Part shown: positions 55,701-64,000 of the stretch, piece by piece
How positions within the stretch are numbered: position 1 is the first letter of the stretch
Layout: every line of letters begins with the position of its first letter
Source: Ophiura sarsii
Taxonomy: Eukaryota > Echinodermata > Ophiuroidea > Amphilepidida > Ophiuridae
Direction: 5' to 3'
Length of the DNA stretch: 64,000 nt
Assembly (NCBI GenBank): GCA_035610835.1
Contig: CM069455.1
Span: 48,320,868 to 48,384,867 of the forward strand
Made by a program: the position numbers and the translations under genes
The notes under the pieces: model-generated
The model's input: only the letters and a program-made list of their open reading frames with translations
Database searches by the model: none
Told to the model about the DNA's origin: nothing

Positions 55701-57932
55701 TCAATTTCAGTGATCCTTTTTTCATATAAGTGGGAAATTGAATACATGCTTCCGTTTGTCCAATTTGTTTGGTCTTTTTTGGAGGTCAAAATCAACTTAT
55801 GTTTGACTCGCACTGAAGGGACTTCCCCACGATCACTCACCCCGACTGAGTACTAAAACAAGTGATTGCTTCAAATGTGGTATAATTGAAAAGATCCAAA
55901 CATCAACTTAATTTTGATAGGCAAAACACATAGGCCTAATATGAACGTAAAATGAAATATTCGAAATAAAGGAGATTTATCAAAAATATCCCACTTTTTT
56001 TTAGTTTAGATTATACACTAACCGGAAAAGTGTATAGGACCAAGATACTGGTATACCAGTATCGTTTAATAAGTAAAGACTCGTGCCGAGCAAAGCTCGC
56101 GCGCGGAGTGCCCATCTCTCTTTCATTAGCGTTTGGGCCAGACTCCCCATGTAATACTTGGCTGTGGGGGGTTCGCCACTCCTCCCGCACAGCGAGTCTG
56201 TTTTACTTCCCAACATGAATTAATGCCGGTACCCAAATTATACACCTGGGTGAAGCGTGGCAAGTGCGGTAAAGTGCCTTGCCCAAGGACACAACACGTT
56301 GGCACCAACGGGGCTCGAACCCACAATCTTTGCATTGTGGAGCGAGGGTGAATCCGCTGGACCACACGCGCCCGTCGTTTAATACTGGAACATAAAAGTT
56401 GCCAGAAATGGTCAATTCTGGTACGATTTTCCTGTTGCAGTATTGGTCGATGCTGGTACACATGATATCAGTGAGATTTGTCCCAGTATTGAACGGTACT
56501 GGTACATAATTATGTTCCAGTATTGTCCGATACTGCAATATTTTAAATGTGCGAGTATCGGCCGATACTGGAACACTAATTTTGTACCAGTATCATACTG
56601 GTACATTCCAGAATCTGGGACCTAAGTACACTTTCCCCACTTACCTTTCCCTTTCCTTGGAGAACCTGTTTAGGCATAAACTGTTCCGGTAAATGTGTCA
56701 TGAATATTCGTGGAGACGGCCACTCTTTGTAGGACTCGAACCGCGGTTTTACCATCTCATCGGGAACACCAGGCGGTCGGATCGAGCCGGGTTGGCTAAA
56801 GTCAAACTCTATCGGCTTGGGTTGCTTCTTGCGGTCAATCTGATCCATGTCGCCATCGGCGAATATCAGTGTGGCGATTTCCACAGCCCAATGAGTACCT
56901 GCCAAGTTTTATTATAAAAATCGGTTTGTTTGATATGGGCTCTACCGATCATTTCAATTTGTGTGTGTGTATTTTGTGTGTGTTTTGTTTGTTGTTGATT
57001 TTAAACATTTAAAACAAATATTTTAAAAGTGTCGATTTATTTTTTGAAGTTTTGAAAATTGTGAAAATTTCAAAACGATTTTTTTATATTTTTAAATGCT
57101 TTAACCCACTGTGGGTAAATTCACAATCTCCAGCCACAGAAAAAAAGTCCTGTATACCAGATAACGGTGCACACGATTGGCCGTACATTATGAATTCCGT
57201 TGGTTTCAACGTCAAAATGGATATTGAGTAAACCATTGTTTTTAAATCGTCACATGTTTGAACTAAATTATTTCATCCTATAAAACCGCTGGGGTTAGAA
57301 AATCAGCGCCAGCGTAACTATTATTGCTTTGAATTGTATCCATTTTATACCGATTATTGCATTCGGTTGATAAGGTAACCAAAAATTAACATTGAATATT
57401 TTCTCCAATTTTTGTTCTCCGTCGTAGTTAACATTTGAATAGGAGTACGGAAATACAATATATTTAACTTTATTCCGTAGTTAAACTAGATGCCCTTTTT
57501 ACATTTATATTAAGCTTTATTCCGTAGTTAAGCTATATGCCCTTTTTACATTTATATTTAGCTTTATTCCGTAGTTAAGTTAGATGCACGACCGCCAACC
57601 CCTGAATTGTTTCAATTTATTAATATTCCCGTGTATTCTTTCCGTGGTGTCAAGAATATTCGACGCCCTATTCAAATGTTAACTACGGAAATAAAAAATC
57701 CGTATGTCCGGCATCGTCTGGCGTGATACGGATCTGACTGATGCGCCACCTACCTGCCTTAGGATACGTCGTCACCCAAACATCGTCGTCACGAATGTCG
57801 TAGTCCTTTAAGGTCGCCAACGCTCTATCTGACACCGTCCACGGAAAGGTTATCCCTTCATGGACTACTTCCATAGGAAGGTCACCTCTCATCGCGTGCA
57901 GTGGCTGCATTCTTTTCATGGTTTATTTTGAC
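52559..57932 (-). CDS. Cytosolic sulfotransferase gene SULT2 (five of six coding exons present)
   Basis: Exons 57932-57754 (ATG at 57919), 56898-56645, 54233-54104, 53237-53140 and 52739-52559. Lengths and phases equal those of SULT1 except for three extra codons in exon 1 and one in exon 3. Motifs: [20 protein letters not shown] with the catalytic His, [18 protein letters not shown] and a final GIIRKG. The sixth exon, with the VVGDWK part of the RKGxxGDWK signature, was not found between 52558 and 48500; the 100-N gap lies there. As seen, 276 residues plus one base are present. No internal stop. Same enzyme class as SULT1 and a tandem duplicate of it; introns share old homology but carry different insertions. 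Confidence 0.88.
52778..52976 (+). repeat. Expanded GGCATC / GATATCGGCATC repeat in SULT2 intron 4
   Basis: About 200 bp of six- and twelve-base repeats, 39 bp from exon 5. The same place in SULT1 has only a short ggtatcggtatcagtatcgg stretch (about 42471-42500). Confidence 0.9.
53140..53237 (-). CDS. SULT2 coding exon 4
   Basis: 98 nt, [20 protein letters not shown] then [12 protein letters not shown]; acceptor ttacag, donor gtaagt. Confidence 0.9.
53302..53326 (+). repeat. Poly-G run in SULT2 intron 3
   Basis: It follows actgcacaaattgcgggt. SULT1 has the same lead-in (gcgcaaattgcggacgggtg) but only a short G run. Confidence 0.88.
53822..54092 (+). mobile_element. tRNA-derived SINE in SULT2 intron 3
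   Basis: Head: tggcttagtggttgg (A-box-like) and ggatcgaatcc (B-box-like). Then cggcaggttcccggagattt and a tail cccggtcaaaaatct, aaaccggggttagggt. Upstream part gagtgctaaaaaatgct and ctatataatggg. Same family as 45635-45890, opposite strand. Its 3' end stops about 11 bp from the splice donor of exon 3. Confidence 0.75.
54104..54233 (-). CDS. SULT2 coding exon 3
   Basis: 130 nt, [20 protein letters not shown] through FFDIYCSDK plus 1 nt; donor gtgagt. A SINE lies about 11 bp beyond the donor. Confidence 0.9.
54240..55300. other. SULT2 intron 2, first part: no gene seen
   Basis: An ORF at 54823-55092 contains a short repeat (tatatcaaggaagaggag) and no recognisable domain. The rest is AT-rich and unremarkable. 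Confidence 0.4.
55310..55580 (+). repeat. Degenerate (ACAGAT)n microsatellite
   Basis: Runs of agatac/acagat/acagac over about 270 bp in SULT2 intron 2. Ser-Val and Tyr-Leu ORFs here are artefacts. Confidence 0.9.
56026..56637. mobile_element. MITE with CAGTATCG repeats, interrupted by a SINE
   Basis: Ends ggaaaagtgtataggacc and gggacctaagtacactttcc are inverted. The body consists of ccagtatcgtccgatactgg-like short palindromes. A related smaller element is at 61667-61873. It ends about 5 bp from the donor of SULT2 exon 2. Confidence 0.75.
56072..56374 (-). mobile_element. tRNA-derived SINE with 10-bp target duplication
   Basis: Direct repeats tcgtttaata flank it (56062-56071 and 56375-56384). 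The minus strand has a tRNA head (tggtccagcgg, then ggttcgagccc) and a central part gtgtccttgggcaaggcact then tcacccaggtgtataat and gggtacc. That central part resembles the conserved central domain seen in several deuterostome and cnidarian SINEs (assignment from memory, to be checked). The 3' end is agtctttactt, without poly-A. Confidence 0.8.
56645..56898 (-). CDS. SULT2 coding exon 2
   Basis: 254 nt, [20 protein letters not shown] through [16 protein letters not shown]; donor gtaagtgggg. A MITE end begins a few bases after the donor. Confidence 0.9.
57468..57590 (+). repeat. Tandem repeat with a unit of 47 bp, about 2.6 copies
   Basis: ctttattccgtagttaa recurs at 57468, 57515 and 57562, with atgccctttttacatttata between. 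Confidence 0.85.
57754..57932 (-). CDS. SULT2 coding exon 1
   Basis: Acceptor acag precedes 57932. ATG at 57919 gives [20 protein letters not shown] through [13 protein letters not shown]; donor gtaggt. A second in-frame ATG (MQPL) matches the SULT1 start. Confidence 0.88.
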
Positions 57933-58389
57933 CTGTTAAGACAGGAAATATATAGGAGTTAGGCCTTATAATAAGTTTAAAATATCATATCGAGTCAACT
58001 TATGAAACAATTAATTTGTTCCAAATATTATTTTACTCAGCAATCCCTCAATGCCCCTTATACCATTGAAAAGATGTTCTAATCCAATATCGATATAATT
58101 ATCACGAACGGACTTTCAAACCGCGATTTGGAGCGCACTGTGTATACTGTTAAATAGGAATCTCACTCGATACGTGATACCAATGGCGCTCCTCAATATT
58201 TTTGTTTATAATGGGAGCACGAACGTAAGCGATTTATTCAATTATGTTGTACTCATAACTATGAAAGAATGGTATAGGGCCCGTTCGAATACAAATGGTT
58301 GCGAGGGTGATCGGATTTAACAAGATAGAAAATGTTTGTAGACATCGGTAAGTTACCATGGTTACTACTCTGCAAATATTGTTGATCAA

Positions 58390-58640
58390 GGTTTGCACAA
58401 CGATGATTCAAATATCAACAGTCTTAATTATTGGGCAATTAGACCTAACGTTGTCAAACATTAATATAGGCAAAACGTTACTCAATGTTGGCCAATAAAG
58501 TTATCCAACTTTGGGCACTTAATAAACCACACAAAAAATTAGTTGGGTAAATTGTTACTCATTTTGCCCAGCAATGTAGATTGATGATATTTGAATTAAC
58601 GTTGTGTCAAGGTATAGATCAATGTTTTTGCAGTGTACGA
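58390..58640. mobile_element. End of a DNA element of the 31.3-33.0 kb type
   Basis: Words such as aaacgttactcaatgttggc, gggtaaattgttactc and the terminal tgtttttgcagtgta match that family. Confidence 0.5.
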
Positions 58641-58892
58641 ATTGAAAGATTGAAAAATGTCTTCGCCATTTTCACCCTGGGCATTAGCGGTTATGCGAAG
58701 TGTTGTGGCTCTATTGGCCGATGAAAATTTTAGATTTCCTTTAAAATCTAGTATGTTCTAGCCCTGTTCTGTGTGGACTAATGAGATGAGCTATGATGAT
58801 GTGACTTGGGACATGGCACATCCCTTAGAGAGGAATTATTTTCAAGACGCCCTCGTTTGACTTGCGTGTTGCTTTACTTTAAAAAAAAAGTG

Positions 58893-58978
58893 ATTCTAAG
58901 CGGATTCGAACCAGCAGCAGCACAGCAATCTTTGCATTCATAGACAGCGCTCTTATCGATTGAGCTACGGAGGGAACT
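58893..58978 (-). mobile_element. tRNA-like SINE head or tRNA pseudogene
   Basis: The minus strand has ccgtagctcaatcgataaga then gcg (A-box) and ctggttcgaatccgc (B-box). The anticodon arm and acceptor stem do not pair well, so a working tRNA is unlikely. Confidence 0.5.
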
Positions 58979-59496
58979 GCCAGAGTAGCGCAAGATTATA
59001 ATCTATAGGTATTACATTCTCAAAATCGATTACTGGTGTCACTATAATAGACGATTTAGTTAGCCGATTTTAACGATCTATACACAAAATTGCTGAGAAA
59101 TCGACGAAGCTCAACGCAAGGTACTACATGAAAATTAAATCTGATGAAGACAAATTAGGAAAGTTTAAGCAGCTGCTGTATTTCTTCTGATGAGCAATTC
59201 TCCACGAAAATGTTTTTGCGTTGAAGTTCAGTATTTTCTTCATCCAATGCGTCAATGATCTAAGATCTATCATTGGTGAATTCTCTAATTTAATGTCACC
59301 TTTCATTGTTTCAACACCTGTAGCGACCTATGTTTATAACATGTAGGCCTGTGGTCGTATAATTGTCATCCATGAATAGCGCCACCAGGCTCAACACAGC
59401 TAAACTTTTTTGTGATAAAAAAATCAACAGAGGGCGGTTGCTTTTATGTCCCAAATTTCAAATTTCTAAGGGATGTGATGGGTAGAGCACATGGAG

Positions 59497-59643
59497 AGCT
59501 AAAAACGTACGTTAGCTTTTGTCTAATTTCCATTTACATAATTAATTAGGCCCACTTATTAAAATGTTTAAACATTTCTTAATTAGGGCCTATTTAATTA
59601 TGCAAATGGAAATTAGACAAAAGCTAACATACGTTTTTAGATC
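59497..59643. repeat. Long near-perfect palindrome
   Basis: agctaaaaacgtacgttagc then ttttgtctaatttccattt on the left matches aaatggaaattagacaaaag then ctaacatacgttttta on the right. The centre ttaaaatgtttaaacattt also pairs. Confidence 0.85.
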
Positions 59644-60130
59644 CATTAGTCCACAAACTTTACTTTGCATATTACATGCATACATAATTAACCATAATTA
59701 GGACATTACATGGCAACTGGAATTGGAAAAAATAAATAAAATAAAATAAAAATTGTTGCCAAAGATGTTAGTATTATGCCTCTTAGACCTATCATATCTC
59801 GGCAACCGAGTGTCCGATTGAAATAACATTTTCAGTTCCAGAATTGATAAACCAAGGGCTAGAACATACTAGATTTGAAAGGAAATCTAAAATTTTCATC
59901 GGCCAATAGAGCCACAACCGAGTGTCCGATTGAAATAAAAATTTCAGTTCCAGAATTGTTAGACCAAGGGCTAGAACATATCAGATTTTAAAGGAAATCT
60001 AAATTTTTCATCGGCCAATAGAGCCACCTTAACCGTTTTTGGGCCATGTTACGTGATAACCGAGAGAAATAGAGAGAGCGGATAGAGTACTCTTTGACGA
60101 TACTGGCATTTTAAATCGCCTTGTTTTCAA

Positions 60131-60400
60131 CTGAACGTAATATAAAGAGCCCCATATTTACCGGCATAAACAGCCACATATTTACCGGCATATTTATGAT
60201 CGTAATACTGACGTAAAATATTACACATAATATAAATAATGTATTACCTACTGATTTAACATGGAGACTTACCTTGTAATTGAAAAGTAGGCTAAACTGA
60301 ACGTAATATAAAGAGCCAAATATTACAACTAATAATAACGTATCGCCTACTGATTTAACACGTCGGCTTAATTTGGAGACTTACCTTGTACTTGAAAAGT
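60131..60400 (+). repeat. Local duplication at the SULT2 5' noncoding exon
   Basis: ctgaacgtaatataaagagc occurs at 60131 and 60297. Each is followed by a tactgatttaac..gagacttaccttgta block, so the minus-strand donor gtaagtctcc appears twice (exon ends at 60273 and 60385). Confidence 0.75.
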
Positions 60401-60480
60401 AGAGTGGAAATTCACAGCCTGCAATTACTAACATAATCTGTGAGTCTAGACTAAGGCCATGTTTAAATAAAAGTTGGTGA
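60385..60480 (-). other. Putative 5' noncoding exon of SULT2
   Basis: Block with tagactcacagattatgtta and a gtaagtctcc donor at 60384. It is homologous to 49131 onward upstream of SULT1; the further sequence (acatgtgtgcattcgc) is also shared. Confidence 0.4.
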
Positions 60481-60499
60481 ACACTTTGATCCAACATGT

Positions 60500-61660
60500 G
60501 TGCATTCGCACTCCTATATTAGACAATGACAATTCAGACGACGAATATTTAAGTCTGATACGAGGCAGGCGAGTGAAGCTCTCTAGCTGCGCATTTTAAT
60601 GCGCAGTTCATATAGAACAGCGCACTCTATAACGGTCTTCATTTGCGATTAGGCAATCACTGAAGCGAGAACTGTCAAGCATTCGTTGGCAATATCAAAA
60701 CATAGAGGTGCTCTCGCGTCAAAACCACGTGGTATTTGATAAATTCATTATTCACGCAAACCACTCCATGGGCATGCCCCGTCTCCGTGCTCTCAGACGG
60801 TGTGGTGCCAGGATTTTTATAATCTTGCATCTATTATTCTGAACTTCGATATTTCCTTTAAATTTAATTGGTCATAAGAAAGAAATTGGCAAAGTATGAC
60901 ACTGGTGATTTCCTAACCCCGTCAGAGGGTTGTTTGCTTTGTTTTTTATTGTTTATTTGTTTGTTCGTTTTGGTGTTGGTGTGTTTGTTTTTGTTTTTGT
61001 TTTGTTCTTTTGTTTTTTGTTTGTTTGATTTTATATTTATTTGTTTATTGAGTTTTTTATTTGTAGAATGCTGCAAAATGACAAAAGAATTACGCGCTTC
61101 GCGCGCATCTACGTTTATTCATGCCCCCTAAAAATAATTTGGCCCCTTTTGTCCCCCCGAAATGATGATGCTGGTGCCGCCACAGTTCCTATATGATATA
61201 AAGGAGTATTTGAATATAATTTCTATTCCCATGATAAGGAATAATTACAAAAACAAGAAAACTAACAATATTTCAAAATTACTGTTTGTTTCCCAAACGA
61301 TAATCGATCGCATATTTGCGCAATTGACAGTCAGGTATGTGGATCAACTTTAATCAGTACTTAGTACATTTACTGGACACGTGACTAAGAGGAGGAGACC
61401 ATGTTGAGCGCTGAATCCATTACGTCATTTATACAAGTTGTCAGTTATCGAAAAGTCTTGTCGTTCGGGGTTACCAGCATGCTATTGATATAATTGGGAT
61501 GTATGGTCGGTCAATCAGTGACTTTGAATGGATGGATTATGTAAATGTATGATAATGAATCCTTTTTGATCATGTGGCAATTTGCTGATCTCCGAACAAT
61601 ATGTTCAGCCTGTTCGTGTTTTTTCCAAGATATTCGATTTGCATCTAGTTTTAATACTAT
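60500..61660. other. Intergenic: no gene seen
   Basis: It includes a T/G-rich low-complexity tract at 60935-61060 that gives hydrophobic ORFs, and a fragment tgatgctggtgccgccac near 61166 also seen near 29603. Nothing else recognised. Confidence 0.4.
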
Positions 61661-61666
61661 TTTCGG

Positions 61667-61873
61667 AAAAAGTGAACTTGAGGTCCCAGATTCTGGACTG
61701 TACTAGTATTGTCCGATACTGGTACAAAGTCAGTGTTCCAGTATCGGCCGGACGATACTGGAACAGTAGAATCGGACCAGTATCGACCGATACTAGAAAC
61801 TTTTATGTTCCATGTTGAACGATACTGGTATACCAGTATCTTACACGTATCTGGGAGCTAAAGTACACTTTTT
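61667..61873. mobile_element. MITE with CAGTATCG repeats, short copy
   Basis: aaaaagtgaacttgaggtcc then cagattctgga at the left; atctgggagctaaagtacac then ttttt at the right, inverted. The body has ccagtatcg..cgatactgg words. Related to 56026-56637. Confidence 0.75.
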
Positions 61874-62029
61874 TCTATTTTCAACATTAGGTTCTAGCCG
61901 CCTCTATGATTTGAGCCGCTTTGGAATATAATTCTTGACACATAGTGACAGGCTGAGATACTTTTGCTCCATGGAAGGCCCCATGAACACATGTCCCGAC
62001 TACAGTCTTGCCTCGTTTTATATTGAGCA

Positions 62030-62490
62030 TTTCAAGTAGCCAAATTGGGCTAATATTTAAAACTAAAATCTACTCTAGAAATGCTATATCGCGACTTTTC
62101 TCAAATTTGACATTTTTATTTTATAAATCTGAAATACATAGCACTACTTTTTATAACAAATTGAAGTTCAAAGCTAGACGTTCTTTATAAAACCACTCAA
62201 AAACATGCTTAAACCTTACAATTTAGGTGTTGTTTCAACCAGAAATTGGCAGACCAAGCATCCATCGGCTACATGCCAACATGCGGGCTTGCTTGACCAA
62301 AAGGCACTAGAGTATTGCCAAATGAGGGGGATCATTTTTAAAAACTAAAATCTACTCTAGCATTACTTTATCGTGATTTTTCTCGAATTTTTACCTTTTT
62401 TTACAAAATCTGAAACAGCACTAGTTTTTTATAGCAAAAAGTTCAAAGTATATTTTTCATGACATAACAAATGATAAACTTAACATTTTG
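62030..62490 (+). repeat. Direct duplication of about 150 bp
   Basis: aaaactaaaatctactctag recurs about 290 bp apart (about 62060 and 62341). Each is followed by a tcgcgactttt/tcgtgattttt block, tgaaa..agcacta and gttcaaag. Confidence 0.7.
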
Positions 62491-63290
62491 GGCTTGCTGC
62501 TCGACCCAACTTATTATCGAAGGTCCAAGCTATTTATAGACAGCTATGGAGTGAATTGACTTATGAAATTATTGTGAACATGAAATCTTTTCTTTTACCA
62601 TTACTTCGGATATATCCCACCAATTTTGCTCGTTCAAAAACAGACTGTGCTATTCTTATATAATGTTTTCGTCTTTGTACTTTAAATCACGAATATCAAC
62701 AAAACTACATTAATTTAGTTTCACATGGATTCCCCCTTAATTGCACAGTCCATTGGACAAGCTCGGCATTGTAGCAACGTAGAGTAGTAGTAGTAGCAGA
62801 GTAGTAAAGTTTGTTACCTCAAACGCTGCAGGCGGTGCAATAACTCAGAGAGATGGTAGAAACTTGGTAGAATCACAGTTGATTTATTACCTCTGATATT
62901 GCCTCTAATCGATGGTTACAAATGTTTGGATATATAGAGGCGATGGACTCGTAACGAAGTTGAAATAATGAAAAAGCCGTTTCCGCTCCATCACTTCAAT
63001 GCTTTTTGACATTTGCAATGATTTCGTCAGACAATGTAAATGATACATGTCACGTTATATTTGTAGAAGAGTATTATCTTATATACTTTATACATGCAAA
63101 TTGATTTTCATCGTTTTCAAAGACCTTCCATTTTACAGTAAAACACATTTATTGCACAAAATGAAATTAGACATTACGACAATTATTGTAGCGCTAACTC
63201 ATTATTACTTTTTAAAATAATGATTAAAAGAATCTAATCGTTGGTGGGCTTATTGAACATTGAGGAGGTTTTTCTTACAAATCCACGAAT

Positions 63291-63702
63291 GAGCGTGTTT
63301 CTACTGAGGCACTGGAAAGTTAACACTACTTGAAATAACGGTAATTACCGTTAACCTTTTTAATCCCCCGTTTCTACTCGCAAGTTACCACAAAGTTTGT
63401 AAGCGTCCTAATCGATGGGCCACGATATTTGACCTTGCGTTTTACCAAGAATGGCGCACACTTGAAAAAGACTGCCGCCGTAATTCACCGTCTATATATT
63501 AATGCTTCATTTCAACAACATAAACACGATCAATGAGATGAAAATTCGTTGTAAACGCAGAGCCGCGATGCGCAACATCCCGCGTGTACGTGTATACTTC
63601 CGCGTCACAAGAACTATAGCGGTAAGATGTATCGGGTTGCGGTTTCTACTGAGCAACCTAACGTTAATTGCCGTTAAGTTGCCCAGTAGAAACACGCTCT
63701 AT
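63291..63702. mobile_element. DNA element with inverted ends GAGCGTGTTTCTACTG
   Basis: gagcgtgtttctactgaggc at the left; gttgcccagtagaaacacgc then tc at the right. The left arm also has ggtaattaccgttaacc, paired with aacgttaattgccgttaa on the right. No transposase. Confidence 0.7.
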
Positions 63703-63754
63703 GTCTACATATTTCTTAAGTCTAAACACTGAATTGTCGTAAAATATATTAAAA

Positions 63755-64000
63755 ACTTAAGACATTTTAAAGGTTTCAAAGATTTGGATGAGATTGCGCT
63801 CTCAATGTTGAACACCTCCGGGATAATGCCATATCTGTGTAACATAATATGGGCTGATATTAACCGCCAAGATCAAAGCATTGTCGGTACCTTAAACAAA
63901 ACAACTCTGTATTCGATATTATCGTGATATCCCAGATCCATTTTTAGGGTGACCTTCGATCTTAGGGCAATTTCAATATATAAATGAACGAAACTGGGTC
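63755..64000 (-). repeat. Repeat inverse to 39028-39300, cut by the window end
   Basis: See 39028-39300; ttttagggtgaccttcgatc then ttaggg is the clearest block. Confidence 0.65.

Larger units (their letters stand above)
58660..60040. mobile_element. Composite element with inverted ends and an internal tandem repeat
   Basis: tggctctattggccgatgaa then aattttagatttcc near 58706 is inverted relative to ggaaatctaaaattttcatc then ggccaatagagccac near 59880. The right end holds two copies of a unit of about 113 bp starting aaccgagtgtccgattgaaa (59804 and 59917). No transposase seen. Confidence 0.6.

Noticed and set aside
58893..58978. tRNA gene
   Set aside because: A and B boxes are present, but the acceptor and anticodon stems do not pair; better explained as a SINE head.
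60868..61131. Membrane-protein-like ORF (FLFLFCSFVF..)
   Set aside because: Low-complexity T/G-rich tract; hydrophobicity follows from composition.

Overview
This window looks like animal nuclear DNA, probably from an invertebrate deuterostome such as an echinoderm or hemichordate. That placement is an inference with low certainty. The evidence is AT-rich sequence, short exons with GT-AG introns, apolipoprotein L-like and cytosolic sulfotransferase genes, and a very high load of MITEs, SINEs, LINE fragments and Penelope-like elements. There are no bacterial-style operons. One 100-base run of N (51943-52042) marks an assembly gap.

Genes. (1) Three apolipoprotein L-like (ApoL-like) genes share one layout: a tiny first coding exon (10-12 codons) and one large exon. 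Copy A is on the + strand (2113-5631) and intact. Copy B is on the - strand (12646-10820) and is broken by one in-frame stop; it also has an internal 168-bp duplication. Copy C is on the - strand (29781-26581) and intact. (2) Two tandem cytosolic sulfotransferase genes lie on the - strand. SULT1 has six coding exons (48497-39600), giving 308 residues with all the family motifs. SULT2 has five matching exons (57932-52559), but its terminal exon is not visible; the assembly gap lies where it would be expected. (3) A frameshifted acidic ORF of unknown function lies at 10344-9794 (-).

Layout. 1-2112: upstream of ApoL A, no gene seen. 2.1-5.6 kb: ApoL A, whose intron carries a minisatellite and two palindromic MITEs. 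5.7-9.4 kb: microsatellite, MITE, a perfect hairpin and four copies of a promoter-like repeat. 9.8-12.6 kb: acidic ORF and ApoL B. 12.7-17.0 kb: nested DNA elements. 17.6-22.4 kb and 33.3-36.2 kb: an old segmental duplication with different later insertions. 23-26.3 kb: minisatellites and Penelope fragments. 26.6-29.8 kb: ApoL C with a LINE in its intron. 30-33 kb and 36.5-39 kb: repeats. 39.6-60.5 kb: the SULT pair with introns full of MITEs, SINEs, a Penelope element and poly-G runs. 60.5-64 kb: repeats only.

Function. ApoL proteins are lipid- or membrane-binding, mostly intracellular proteins linked in vertebrates to innate immunity and cell death. Cytosolic SULTs transfer sulfate from PAPS to small molecules. 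Nothing in the sequence shows that the two families work together; each appears to be expanding by local duplication. Exon limits were set by matching splice sites and reading frames between paralogous copies.
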